Shown here: positions 52,346 through 61,834 of the stretch, one piece after another
Numbering within the stretch: position 1 is the first letter of the stretch
Layout of the letters: each line of letters begins with the position of its first letter
NCBI RefSeq assembly: GCF_900111905.1
Contig: NZ_FOKM01000023.1
Span: forward strand, 1 to 64,000
Reading direction: 5' to 3'
From: Rhizobium sp. NFR07
GTDB taxonomy: Bacteria; Pseudomonadota; Alphaproteobacteria; Rhizobiales; Rhizobiaceae
Length of the DNA: 64,000 nucleotides
The notes under the pieces: generated by a model
What the model saw: the letters and a program-made list of their open reading frames with translations, nothing else
The model's database searches: none
What the model was told of the DNA's origin: nothing
Translations under genes and position numbers: made by a program

Positions 52346-54808
52346 ATGAACAACACAACATCCCCCGTCGAACTTCCCTATCCGGCCCCGCGCTCGTCCC
52401 GTCCAGAGATCATGGCGGAAGAGATCATCGAGCGCCTGACCTACCGCATCGGCAAGGACGCCAAGGTCGCAAAGCCCCATGACTGGCTGACGGCAACGAT
52501 CCTTGTCGTGCGAGACCGCATCATCGACCGGTGGATGGAAAGCACCCGCAAGGCCTATCGAACCGGCGCCAAGCGCGTCTATTACCTGTCTCTGGAATTC
52601 CTCATCGGCCGCCTGATGCGCGATGCCGTCAGCAATCTCGGCCTGATGGCCGAAATCCGCGACGCGCTGTCCTCGCTCGGCGTCGATGTCTCGGTCATTG
52701 CAGGCCTCGAGCCCGATGCGGCACTCGGCAACGGTGGTCTGGGCCGTCTCGCCGCCTGTTTCATGGAATCGATGGCGACGGTCGATATCCCGGCCTATGG
52801 CTACGGCATTCGCTACGTCCACGGCCTGTTCCGCCAGCAGATGGCCGATGGCTGGCAGGTCGAGCTGCCGGAAACCTGGCTCGCCCACGGCAATCCCTGG
52901 GAATTCGAGCGCCGCGAAAGTTCCTACGAAATCGGCTTCGGCGGCTCCGTCGAGACGATCGGCGGCTACGAGGACACGCCGCGCTACGTCTGGAAGCCGG
53001 CCGAGCGTGTCATCGCCATGGCCTATGACACGCCGATCGTCGGCTGGCGCGGCGAGCGCGTCAACACGCTGCGCCTCTGGTCGGCCCAGCCGATCGACCC
53101 GATCCTGCTCGACGCCTTCAACGCCGGCGACCATATCGGCGCGCTGCGCGAGAGCAACAAGGCGGAGGCCCTGACACGCGTTCTCTACCCGGCCGACGCC
53201 AACCCGGCCGGCCAGGAACTGCGCCTGCGCCAGGAATTCTTCTTCTCGTCGGCCTCGCTACAGGACATCCTGCGCCGCCACCTGCAGCAGTATCCGGACT
53301 TCACCAACCTGCATGAAAAGGTCGCGATCCAGCTCAACGACACCCATCCGGCGGTATCGATCGGCGAATTGATGCGCCTTCTCGTCGATATCCACGGCAT
53401 GGATTTCGATCTGTCCTGGGAAATCGTCCGCCAGACCTTCTCCTACACCAACCACACGCTTCTGCCCGAAGCGCTGGAAACCTGGCCGGTGCCGCTGTTC
53501 GAGCGCCTGCTGCCGCGCCACATGCAGCTCGTCTATGCGATCAACGCCAAGATCCTGATGGAAGCCCGCAAGGAAAAGCGTTTCTCCGATACGCAGGTCC
53601 GCTCGATCTCGCTGATCGACGAGGGCGGCGAACGGCGCGTGCGCATGGGCAATCTCGCCTTTGTCGGGTCCCATTCGGTCAACGGCGTCTCGGCGCTGCA
53701 TACCGACCTGATGAAGGTCACGGTCTTTGCCGACCTTCACACGCTCTACCCGACCCGCATCAACAACAAGACCAACGGCATCACTCCGCGCCGCTGGCTG
53801 ATGCAGTGCAATCCGGGCCTCACCTCGCTCATCCAGGAAGCGATCGGCGACAAGTTCCTCGACAATACGGAGGCGCTGAACGAGCTCGACAAGTTCGCCG
53901 ACGACGCGAGCTTCCAGGAAAAATTCGCCGCCGTGAAGCGGAAGAACAAGGTGGCGCTCGCCAATCTCGTCGGCAGCCGCATGGGCATCCGCCTCGATCC
54001 TTCGGCGCTGTTCGACATCCAGATCAAGCGCATCCACGAATACAAGCGCCAACTCTTGAACATCGTCGAGGCCGTCGCCCTGTATGACCAAATCCGCTCG
54101 CACCCCGAACTTGACTGGGTGCCACGTGTAAAGCTGTTCGCCGGCAAGGCGGCGCCGAGCTATCACAACGCCAAGCTGATCATCAAATTGGCGAATGACG
54201 TTGCCCGCGTAATCAACAACGACCCGTCGGTGCGTGGCCTGCTGAAGGTCGTCTTTGTGCCGAACTACAATGTCTCGCTGGCCGAAATCATGGTTCCGGC
54301 CGCCGACCTCTCGGAACAAATCTCGACCGCCGGCATGGAAGCATCCGGCACCGGCAACATGAAGTTCGGCCTGAACGGCGCATTGACCATCGGCACGCTC
54401 GACGGCGCCAATGTCGAGATGCTGGAACATGTCGGCGAGGACAATATCGTCATCTTCGGCCTCAAGGCGGACGAAGTGGCCAAGGTTCGCGCGGACGGCC
54501 ATAACCCTCGCGCGGTGATCGAGCAGTCGCCGGAACTCGCCCAGGCGCTCAACGCCATCGCCACCGGCGTCTTCTCGCCCGACGACCGGTCACGCTTCGC
54601 CGAGCTGATCGACGGCATCTATAACCATGACTGGTTCATGGTTGCCGCCGACTTCGACGCCTATGCTGCGGCTCAGCGTACCGTTGACCAAATCTGGGCC
54701 GACCCTAAATCCTGGTATTCAAAAACAATTCGCAATACCGCCCGGATGGGCTGGTTCTCCTCGGACCGCACAATCCGCCAGTACGCGTCGGAAATCTGGA
54801 GAGCCTGA
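52346..54808 (+). CDS. glgP: Glycogen phosphorylase
   Basis: An 820-residue PLP enzyme that releases glucose-1-phosphate from glycogen ends. Hallmarks are LGNGGLGRLAACFMES (about 125-140), GYGIRYVHGLFRQ, KRIHEYKRQLLN, and the PLP-lysine region EASGTGNMKFGLNGALTIGT (about residue 668-687). Length is standard. It heads the glycogen operon, and its stop overlaps the glgB start by 1 base (TGATG). Its product is the substrate of GlgC (through Pgm equilibrium) and of GalU. The ATG at 52346 has no strong ribosome-binding site. Confidence 0.97.
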   Translation: MNNTTSPVELPYPAPRSSRPEIMAEEIIERLTYRIGKDAKVAKPHDWLTATILVVRDRIIDRWMESTRKAYRTGAKRVYYLSLEFLIGRLMRDAVSNLGLMAEIRDALSSLGVDVSVIAGLEPDAALGNGGLGRLAACFMESMATVDIPAYGYGIRYVHGLFRQQMADGWQVELPETWLAHGNPWEFERRESSYEIGFGGSVETIGGYEDTPRYVWKPAERVIAMAYDTPIVGWRGERVNTLRLWSAQPIDPILLDAFNAGDHIGALRESNKAEALTRVLYPADANPAGQELRLRQEFFFSSASLQDILRRHLQQYPDFTNLHEKVAIQLNDTHPAVSIGELMRLLVDIHGMDFDLSWEIVRQTFSYTNHTLLPEALETWPVPLFERLLPRHMQLVYAINAKILMEARKEKRFSDTQVRSISLIDEGGERRVRMGNLAFVGSHSVNGVSALHTDLMKVTVFADLHTLYPTRINNKTNGITPRRWLMQCNPGLTSLIQEAIGDKFLDNTEALNELDKFADDASFQEKFAAVKRKNKVALANLVGSRMGIRLDPSALFDIQIKRIHEYKRQLLNIVEAVALYDQIRSHPELDWVPRVKLFAGKAAPSYHNAKLIIKLANDVARVINNDPSVRGLLKVVFVPNYNVSLAEIMVPAADLSEQISTAGMEASGTGNMKFGLNGALTIGTLDGANVEMLEHVGEDNIVIFGLKADEVAKVRADGHNPRAVIEQSPELAQALNAIATGVFSPDDRSRFAELIDGIYNHDWFMVAADFDAYAAAQRTVDQIWADPKSWYSKTIRNTARMGWFSSDRTIRQYASEIWRA

Positions 54809-57042
54809 TGACAAAATCGCCGCGTGGGCAGGATGACGGGAGGGCGCCTGGCGAAATCCCGCTGTCCGAGATCGAGGCGATTCTGGCAGGCAGGCATACA
54901 AACCCCTTCGCCGTGCTTGGCCTGCACAAGCTCGGCGATAAATTCCGCGCCCGCTGTTTCATCCCGGGCGCGGAAGAAGTGACGGTTCTCTCGCTGACCG
55001 GCGCCGAGCTCGGTGAACTCACCCGCCGCCACGAGGACGGTTATTTCGAAGGCCTCGTCGACGCCGCCAACCTTCAGCCCATCCGCTACCGTGCCCAGCG
55101 CGGCGATGTCGAATGGGCAGTGACCGATCCCTATTCCTTCGGCCCTGTCCTCGGCCCCATGGACGATTATTTCGTCCGCGAGGGTTCGCATCTGCGTCTC
55201 TTCGACAAGATGGGCGCGCACCCGATGAAGCACGAGGGCGTAGAGGGCTTTCACTTCGCCGTCTGGGCGCCGAATGCGAAGCGCGTCTCTGTCGTCGGTG
55301 AATTCAACAACTGGGATGGCCGCCGCCACGTCATGCGGTTGCGCTCCGACACCGGCATCTGGGAGATCTTCGCCCCCGATATCCTCGCCGGCTCCGCCTA
55401 CAAGTTCGAGATCGTCGGCAAGGACGGCCGCCTGCAGCCCTTGAAGGCAGACCCCTATGCTCGCCGCGCAGAATTGCGGCCGAACACCGCTTCCGTCACC
55501 ACGCCGGAGCTCGCTCAGGTCTGGGATGACGAAGCCCATCGCTCCCATTGGGAAAAGGCGGACCATCGCCGCCAGCCGATCTCGATCTACGAGGTCCATG
55601 CCGGCTCCTGGAACAAGCGCGACGACGGCACTTTTCTCAGCTGGGACGAACTCGCCTCACAGCTCATCCCATATTGCGTCGACATGGGCTTCACCCATAT
55701 CGAATTCCTGCCCATCACCGAGCATCCCTTCGACCCGTCCTGGGGCTATCAGACGACCGGTCTCTACGCGCCGTCAGCCCGTTTCGGCGAGCCGGAAGGG
55801 TTCGCGCGCTTCGTCAACGGAGCCCACAAGGTCGGCCTCGGCGTCATCCTGGACTGGGTGCCGGCGCATTTCCCGACGGACGAACACGGCCTGCGCCGCT
55901 TTGACGGCACCGCGCTCTACGAGCACGAGGACCCGCGCCAGGGTTTCCACCCCGATTGGAACACGGCGATCTACAATTTCGGCCGGCAGGAAGTGCTGTC
56001 CTACCTCGTCAACAACGCCCTCTACTGGGCGGAAAAATACCATCTCGACGGTCTGCGCGTCGATGCGGTCGCTTCCATGCTTTACCTCGACTATTCGAGG
56101 AAGGAGGGCGAATGGGTGCCGAACGAATATGGCGGCCGGGAAAACCTCGAAGCCGTCCGCTTCCTGCAGAAGATGAATTCCCTCTCCTACGGCGCCCATC
56201 CCGGCATGATGACGATCGCCGAGGAATCGACCTCCTGGCCCAAGGTCTCGGCCCCTGTCCATGAAGGCGGGCTCGGCTTCGGCTTCAAGTGGAACATGGG
56301 CTTCATGCACGACACGCTGAGCTATCTCGCCCGCGAGCCCGTGCATCGCAAGCATCACCACCACGAACTGACCTTCGGCCTGATCTACGCCTATTCGGAA
56401 AACTTCGTTCTGCCGCTCAGCCACGACGAAGTGGTGCACGGCAAGGGCTCGCTGATCGCCAAGATGGCCGGCGACGACTGGCAGAAATTCGCCAACCTGC
56501 GCGCTTACTACGGCTTCATGTGGGGCTATCCGGGCAAGAAACTGCTGTTCATGGGCCAGGAATTCGCCCAGTGGAGCGAGTGGAGCGAGGCGAAGTCGCT
56601 CGACTGGAACCTGCTGGCCTACGCACCCCACGAAGGCATGCGCCGCCTCGTGCGCGATCTCAACTTCTGCTACCGCTCCAAGCCTGCATTGCATGCCCGC
56701 GACTGCGAGGGCGAAGGCTTCCGTTGGCTGATCGCCGACGATGCCGACAATTCCGTCTTTGCATGGCTGCGCATGGCGCCGGGAGAAAAGCCGGTCGCGG
56801 TCATCACCAATTTCACGCCCGTCTATCGGGAAAACTACCGCCTCCCCTTGCCAAACGAGGGAAGATGGCGGGAAATCCTCAATACCGATGCCGAGATCTA
56901 CGGCGGTAGCGGCAAGGGGAATGGCGGACGCGTGCAGGCCGTGAATGCTGGAGGAAGCATTCAGGCCGAAATCACGCTGCCGCCTTTGGCAACGATCATG
57001 CTGGAACTGGAACAGCAAATTAATAACGGGAGGAATTCATGA
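54808..57042 (+). CDS. glgB: 1,4-alpha-glucan branching enzyme
   Basis: A 744-residue GH13 enzyme that makes alpha-1,6 branches in glycogen. N-terminal extension and CBM48 domain (FHFAVWAPNAKRVSVVGEFN, about 145-165). The catalytic GH13 barrel has conserved region II DGLRVDAVASMLYLDYSR (Asp nucleophile), region III TIAEESTSWPKV (Glu) and region IV LSHDEVVHGKGSL. Linked to glgP (1-bp overlap) and glgC (4-bp overlap, ATGA), so tightly coupled translation is expected. Confidence 0.97.
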   Translation: MTKSPRGQDDGRAPGEIPLSEIEAILAGRHTNPFAVLGLHKLGDKFRARCFIPGAEEVTVLSLTGAELGELTRRHEDGYFEGLVDAANLQPIRYRAQRGDVEWAVTDPYSFGPVLGPMDDYFVREGSHLRLFDKMGAHPMKHEGVEGFHFAVWAPNAKRVSVVGEFNNWDGRRHVMRLRSDTGIWEIFAPDILAGSAYKFEIVGKDGRLQPLKADPYARRAELRPNTASVTTPELAQVWDDEAHRSHWEKADHRRQPISIYEVHAGSWNKRDDGTFLSWDELASQLIPYCVDMGFTHIEFLPITEHPFDPSWGYQTTGLYAPSARFGEPEGFARFVNGAHKVGLGVILDWVPAHFPTDEHGLRRFDGTALYEHEDPRQGFHPDWNTAIYNFGRQEVLSYLVNNALYWAEKYHLDGLRVDAVASMLYLDYSRKEGEWVPNEYGGRENLEAVRFLQKMNSLSYGAHPGMMTIAEESTSWPKVSAPVHEGGLGFGFKWNMGFMHDTLSYLAREPVHRKHHHHELTFGLIYAYSENFVLPLSHDEVVHGKGSLIAKMAGDDWQKFANLRAYYGFMWGYPGKKLLFMGQEFAQWSEWSEAKSLDWNLLAYAPHEGMRRLVRDLNFCYRSKPALHARDCEGEGFRWLIADDADNSVFAWLRMAPGEKPVAVITNFTPVYRENYRLPLPNEGRWREILNTDAEIYGGSGKGNGGRVQAVNAGGSIQAEITLPPLATIMLELEQQINNGRNS

Positions 57043-58301
57043 ACGACAAGCGCATCCAGCCCCTCTCCCGCGACGCCATGGCCTATGTTCTGGCCGGAGG
57101 ACGCGGCAGTCGCCTCAAGGAACTGACCGACCGGCGCGCCAAGCCCGCCGTTTATTTCGGCGGCAAGGCCCGCATCATCGACTTCGCGCTCTCCAACGCG
57201 CTGAATTCCGGCATCCGCCGCATTGGCGTCGCCACCCAGTACAAGGCCCACTCGCTGATCCGTCACATGCAGCGCGGCTGGAACTTCTTCCGGCCGGAGC
57301 GCAACGAGAGCTTCGACATCCTGCCCGCCTCCCAGCGCGTCTCCGAGACGCAGTGGTATGAAGGCACGGCCGACGCCGTCTTCCAGAACATCGACATCAT
57401 CGAGGGCTATGCGCCGGAATACATGGTCATCCTCGCCGGCGACCACGTCTACAAGATGGACTACGAGGTGATGCTGCAGCAGCACGTCAATTCCGGCGCC
57501 GACGTCACCGTCGGCTGCCTGGAAGTGCCGCGCATGGAAGCGACCGGCTTCGGCGTCATGCATGTCGACGAGAAGGACAGGATCATCGATTTCGTCGAGA
57601 AGCCCGCCGATCCGCCGGGCATTCCCGGCAAACCGGAATTCGCGCTGGCCTCCATGGGCATCTACGTCTTCCACACCAAGTTCCTGATCGAGGCCCTGAA
57701 GCGTGACGCCGAGACGGCGGGTTCCGCCCGAGACTTCGGCAAGGACATCATCCCTTACATCGTCGAGCATGGTAAGGCCGTCGCCCATCGCTTTGCCGAT
57801 AGCTGCGTCCGCTCCGACTACGAGCGCGAGCCCTACTGGCGCGATGCCGGCACGATCGACGCCTATTGGCAGGCCAATGTCGACCTGACCGAAATCGTCC
57901 CCGGCCTCGATCTCTACGACAAGTCCTGGCCGATCTGGACCTATGCGGAAATCACTGCGCCCGCCAAATTCGTCCATGACGACGAGGACCGTCGCGGCTC
58001 GGCGACATCCTCGGTCATCTCGGGCGACTGCATCATCTCCGGCTCGTCGCTCAACCGCAGCCTGCTGTTTACCGGCGTGCGCGCCAATTCCTATTCCAAG
58101 CTCGATGGTGCCGTCGTGTTGCCGAATGTCCGGATCGGACGTCGCGCGCAGCTTCGCGATGTTGTCATAGACCATGGTGTAACCATTCCCGAAGGTCTCG
58201 TGGTCGGCGAGGATCCCGAACTCGATGCCAAGCGCTTCCGCCGCACCGAGAGCGGCATCTGCCTGATCACGCAGAAGATGATCGACAAGCTGGATTTGTG
58301 A
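57039..58301 (+). CDS. glgC: Glucose-1-phosphate adenylyltransferase (ADP-glucose pyrophosphorylase)
   Basis: A 420-residue enzyme forming ADP-glucose, the committed step of glycogen synthesis. The nucleotide-binding motif is YVLAGGRGSRLKELTDRRAK, with the P-loop-like KPAVYFGGKARIIDFALSNA and substrate motif FVEKPADPPGIPG. The GTIDAYWQANVDL segment and a C-terminal left-handed beta-helix domain (SVISGDCIISGSSLNRSLLF) complete it. It overlaps glgB by 4 bp and glgA by 1 bp. Allosteric control by fructose-6-phosphate or pyruvate is usual for alphaproteobacterial GlgC, not visible here. Confidence 0.97.
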   Translation: MNDKRIQPLSRDAMAYVLAGGRGSRLKELTDRRAKPAVYFGGKARIIDFALSNALNSGIRRIGVATQYKAHSLIRHMQRGWNFFRPERNESFDILPASQRVSETQWYEGTADAVFQNIDIIEGYAPEYMVILAGDHVYKMDYEVMLQQHVNSGADVTVGCLEVPRMEATGFGVMHVDEKDRIIDFVEKPADPPGIPGKPEFALASMGIYVFHTKFLIEALKRDAETAGSARDFGKDIIPYIVEHGKAVAHRFADSCVRSDYEREPYWRDAGTIDAYWQANVDLTEIVPGLDLYDKSWPIWTYAEITAPAKFVHDDEDRRGSATSSVISGDCIISGSSLNRSLLFTGVRANSYSKLDGAVVLPNVRIGRRAQLRDVVIDHGVTIPEGLVVGEDPELDAKRFRRTESGICLITQKMIDKLDL

Positions 58302-59758
58302 TGCAGGTTCTTTCGGTTGCCTCTGAAGTCTATCCGCTGGTGAAGACCGGCGGACTTGCCGATGTCGCCGGCGCCCTGCCGCTGGCCCTCGGCAAGCAGG
58401 GTATTGCCGTCAAGACGCTGATGCCCGGCTATCCGGCTGTGATGCACGTCGCGACGGAAGCAACCGTGCAGCGTACGTTCGACGATCTGCTGGGCACGCA
58501 AGCCCGCATTCTCGAGATCAGCCACGAGGGGCTCGATCTCCTCATCCTCGACTGCCCCGAACTCTATGACCGCGCCGGCGGCCCCTATCTCGATACGAAC
58601 GGCAAGGACTATGCCGACAACTGGCGACGGTTCGCGGCCCTTTCCAAGGCCGGCGCGATCATCGCTCAGCAGGGACTGACCGATCATCTCGGCGCCTGGC
58701 GGCCGGATCTGGTCCATGTCCACGACTGGCAGGCGGCCATGGTGCCGGCCTATATGCGCTATGCGGTCGAACCCGAAGTGCCGAGCCTCGTCACCATTCA
58801 CAACATCGCTTTCCAGGGCATTTTCGGCGGCGACATCTTCCCTGAACTGGAGCTTCCGCCGCATGCCATGTCGATCGACGGGCTGGAATATTACGGCAAT
58901 GTCGGCTTCCTGAAAGCAGGCCTGCAGGCAAGCTGGGCTATATCGACGGTCAGCCCATCCTATGCCGAGGAAATCCTCACACCGGAATTCGGCATGGGCC
59001 TGGAAGGCCTTCTCGCCCACCGCGCCACCGATCTTTACGGCATCGTCAACGGCATTGACACCGATGCCTGGAACCCGGAGACGGACCGCGCGCTTGCCGT
59101 CCATTATTCCGCATCCTCGCTGAACAAGCGGGCCGAGAACAAGCGCCTCGTCGCCGATCGCTTCGCGCTCGATACCGAAGGTGGCCCGCTGTTCTGCGTC
59201 ATCTCGCGACTGACCACGCAGAAGGGTATGGACCTGCTTGCCCAGACGCTGGACGAACTCGTCGCCCAGGGTGCGCGGCTCGCCGTGCTCGGCTCCGGCG
59301 ACAAGGCGCTGGAAGACGCGTTCCATGCCGCAGCCACCCGCCATCCGGGCCGCATCGGCGTCATCGCCGCCTATGACGAACCGCTCTCCCACCTGATGCA
59401 GGCAGGCTGCGATGCGATCGTCATCCCGTCACGTTTCGAACCCTGCGGCCTCACCCAGCTTTACGGCCTGCGCTACGGCTGTGTGCCGATCGTCGCCCGC
59501 ACCGGCGGCTTGAACGACACGGTCATCGACGCAAGCCATGCCGGCCTTGCCGCAAAGGCTGCGACCGGCATCTCCTTCGGCCCCGTCACCGCCAGCGATC
59601 TGTCGCGAGCGCTGCGCCGTGCGGTCCGCCTTTATAACGACCAGAAGCTCTGGATTGGTATCCAGAAGCAGGGCATGAAATCCGATGTTTCGTGGATCAG
59701 GAGCGCTGGACTTTATGCCGCGCTCTTCTCCGCAATCCTTGAAAGAAAAGGCATTTAA
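58301..59758 (+). CDS. glgA: Glycogen synthase (ADP-glucose-dependent)
   Basis: A 485-residue GT5 glucosyltransferase using ADP-glucose. Its N-terminus MQVLSVASEVYPLVKTGGLA contains the KTGGLADV substrate site (Lys near 16). The C-terminal half has the SRFEPCGLTQLYGLRYG motif with the catalytic Glu. The frame opens at a GTG at 58298, but ATG 58301 overlaps the glgC stop (TGATG) and gives the family N-terminus. It ends 2 bp before the pgm ATG. Confidence 0.97.
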   Translation: MQVLSVASEVYPLVKTGGLADVAGALPLALGKQGIAVKTLMPGYPAVMHVATEATVQRTFDDLLGTQARILEISHEGLDLLILDCPELYDRAGGPYLDTNGKDYADNWRRFAALSKAGAIIAQQGLTDHLGAWRPDLVHVHDWQAAMVPAYMRYAVEPEVPSLVTIHNIAFQGIFGGDIFPELELPPHAMSIDGLEYYGNVGFLKAGLQASWAISTVSPSYAEEILTPEFGMGLEGLLAHRATDLYGIVNGIDTDAWNPETDRALAVHYSASSLNKRAENKRLVADRFALDTEGGPLFCVISRLTTQKGMDLLAQTLDELVAQGARLAVLGSGDKALEDAFHAAATRHPGRIGVIAAYDEPLSHLMQAGCDAIVIPSRFEPCGLTQLYGLRYGCVPIVARTGGLNDTVIDASHAGLAAKAATGISFGPVTASDLSRALRRAVRLYNDQKLWIGIQKQGMKSDVSWIRSAGLYAALFSAILERKGI

Positions 59759-59760
59759 GT

Positions 59761-61389
59761 ATGATCAAGACCGTCGCAACGACCCCTTATCAGGATCAGA
59801 AACCGGGCACGTCCGGCCTGCGCAAGAAGGTCCCGGTCTTCGCCCAGGAAAACTACGCGGAGAACTTCATCCAGTCGATCTTCGACTCACTCGAAGGCTT
59901 TGACGGCAAGACGCTGGTGATCGGCGGCGACGGCCGGTACTACAACCGCGAAGTCATCCAGAAGGCGATCAAGATGGCGGCCGCCGCCGGCTTCGGCAAG
60001 GTCATGGTCGGCCAGGGCGGCATCCTCTCGACGCCCGCCGCCTCCAACGTCATCCGCAAATACAAGGCCTTCGGCGGCATCGTGCTCTCCGCCAGCCACA
60101 ATCCCGGCGGCCCGACCGAAGACTTCGGCATCAAGTACAATATCGGCAATGGCGGCCCGGCACCGGAAAAGATCACCGATGCCATCTTCGCCCGCTCCAA
60201 GGTGATCGACACCTACAAGATCGCGGACGCCGCTGACCTCGATCTCGACAAGATCGGCACGTTCAAAGTTGAAGGCATGGCGGTCGAGGTGATCGACCCG
60301 GTTTCCGACTATGCCGAACTGATGGAAGAGCTCTTCGATTTCGGTGCAATCCGTGCGCTGATCGCCAGCGGCGTTCGCATCGCGATCGACTCGATGGGTG
60401 CGGTCACCGGCCCTTACGCGAAGGAAATCTTCGAAAACCGTCTCGGCGCGCCGGAAGGCTCGGTCCGCAACGCGACGCCGCTGCCGGATTTCGGCGGTCA
60501 TCACCCGGACCCGAACCTCGTCCACGCCAAGGAACTCTATGACGACGTCATGAGCAAGGACGGCCCGCATTTCGGCGCGGCTTCCGATGGCGACGGCGAC
60601 CGTAACATGGTGGTCGGCAAGGGCATGTTCGTCACTCCTTCCGACAGCCTCGCAATCATCGCCGCCAATGCCAAGCTCGCCCCAGGCTACGCCAAGGGCA
60701 TTGCAGGCATCGCCCGCTCCATGCCGACCAGTGCCGCCGCCGACCGCGTCGCCGAGAAGCTCAAGATCGGCATGTACGAGACCCCGACCGGCTGGAAGTT
60801 CTTCGGCAACCTGCTCGATGCCGGCAAGGTCACCGTCTGCGGCGAGGAAAGCTTCGGCACCGGTTCCGACCATGTGCGCGAGAAGGACGGCCTCTGGGCA
60901 GTGCTCTTCTGGCTGAACATCATGGCGGGCCGCAACGAGAGCGTCGCCGAGATCGTCAGGAAGCACTGGGCCGAATACGGCCGCAACTACTATTCGCGCC
61001 ACGACTATGAGGAAGTGGATTCGGATGCTGCAAACGGCATGATGACCGCGCTGCGCGACAAGCTCGCAAGCCTGCCGGGCCAGACCTTCGGCGCCCTCAA
61101 GGTCGCGGCCGCAGACGACTTCGCCTATCACGATCCGGTCGACGGCTCGGTCTCCAAGAACCAGGGCATCCGCGTTCTCTTCCAAGGCGGCTCCCGCGTC
61201 GTCTTCCGCCTCTCCGGCACCGGCACCTCTGGCGCGACGATCCGCGTCTATGTCGAACGCTACGAGCCGGATGCGGCAAAGCACGGCATCGACACCCAGG
61301 AGGCGCTGGCTGACCTGATCGCCGTGGCCGACGAGATCTCCGAGCTGAAGAAGCGCTCCGGCCGCAACGCACCGACGGTCATCACCTGA
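59761..61389 (+). CDS. pgm: Phosphoglucomutase (alpha-D-glucose-phosphate specific)
   Basis: A 542-residue enzyme interconverting glucose-1- and glucose-6-phosphate. The catalytic phosphoserine loop is LSASHNPGGPTEDFGIKYN (about 109-127), the metal loop ASDGDGDRNMVVG, the sugar-binding loop GEESFGTGSDHVREKDGL and the phosphate-binding site RLSGTGTSGATIR. It links glycogen metabolism to central carbon and supplies GalU. It starts 2 bp after the glgA stop, so it belongs to the operon. Confidence 0.97.
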   Translation: MIKTVATTPYQDQKPGTSGLRKKVPVFAQENYAENFIQSIFDSLEGFDGKTLVIGGDGRYYNREVIQKAIKMAAAAGFGKVMVGQGGILSTPAASNVIRKYKAFGGIVLSASHNPGGPTEDFGIKYNIGNGGPAPEKITDAIFARSKVIDTYKIADAADLDLDKIGTFKVEGMAVEVIDPVSDYAELMEELFDFGAIRALIASGVRIAIDSMGAVTGPYAKEIFENRLGAPEGSVRNATPLPDFGGHHPDPNLVHAKELYDDVMSKDGPHFGAASDGDGDRNMVVGKGMFVTPSDSLAIIAANAKLAPGYAKGIAGIARSMPTSAAADRVAEKLKIGMYETPTGWKFFGNLLDAGKVTVCGEESFGTGSDHVREKDGLWAVLFWLNIMAGRNESVAEIVRKHWAEYGRNYYSRHDYEEVDSDAANGMMTALRDKLASLPGQTFGALKVAAADDFAYHDPVDGSVSKNQGIRVLFQGGSRVVFRLSGTGTSGATIRVYVERYEPDAAKHGIDTQEALADLIAVADEISELKKRSGRNAPTVIT

Positions 61390-61426
61390 CCTGATCGACA
61401 GGGCGCGAAGGCGAGGAAAGCAGACC

Positions 61427-61834
61427 GTGGCGACGAGAACGGCATCCTGTAGCTGCGGTCAGCTCCGCATCGAGGTAAATGGCGAGCCGCTGGGTGTCGG
61501 CGTCTGCCATTGCCTTTCCTGCCAGCAGCGGACCGGCAGCGTGTTTGCCGCCCTCGCCGCCTTTCGCACACCCTACACGGTGACCGGCGAGGCGCGCGAA
61601 TACCTGCGCACGGGCGACCAGGGCGGACGTTTCCTCTTCCGCTTCTGCCCGGTTTGCGGCACCAATCTTTTCCATACCGAGGAAGATGTCGGAGACAGGT
61701 CTGTCGCGGTGGCGGTCGGCGGTTTTGCCGACCCTTCCTTCCCGCCACCGGAAGCATCCGTCTACGATTGCCGCAGGCATGGCTGGGTCGTTCTTCCTGC
61801 CGATGTAACCGTCTACGACAAGGACCCCGAATGA
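61427..61834 (+). CDS. GFA-family zinc protein embedded in the glycogen operon
   Basis: A 135-residue protein of the glutathione-dependent formaldehyde-activating (GFA/CENP-V) fold, with zinc-binding cysteines CSCGQLRI, GVCHCLSCQQRTGS and FCPVCGTNLF. Members bind glutathione conjugates or zinc; the specific substrate is not known. The start is a GTG at 61427 with GAGGAAA upstream. Its stop overlaps the glgX ATG by 4 bp (ATGA), so glgX translation depends on passing through this gene. Its presence between pgm and glgX is unusual for a glycogen operon. Confidence 0.9.
   Translation: MATRTASCSCGQLRIEVNGEPLGVGVCHCLSCQQRTGSVFAALAAFRTPYTVTGEAREYLRTGDQGGRFLFRFCPVCGTNLFHTEEDVGDRSVAVAVGGFADPSFPPPEASVYDCRRHGWVVLPADVTVYDKDPE

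Noticed and set aside
59887..61284. 465-codon minus-strand frame opposite pgm
   Set aside because: Shadow of pgm; no recognisable domain and codon pattern mirrors the coding strand.
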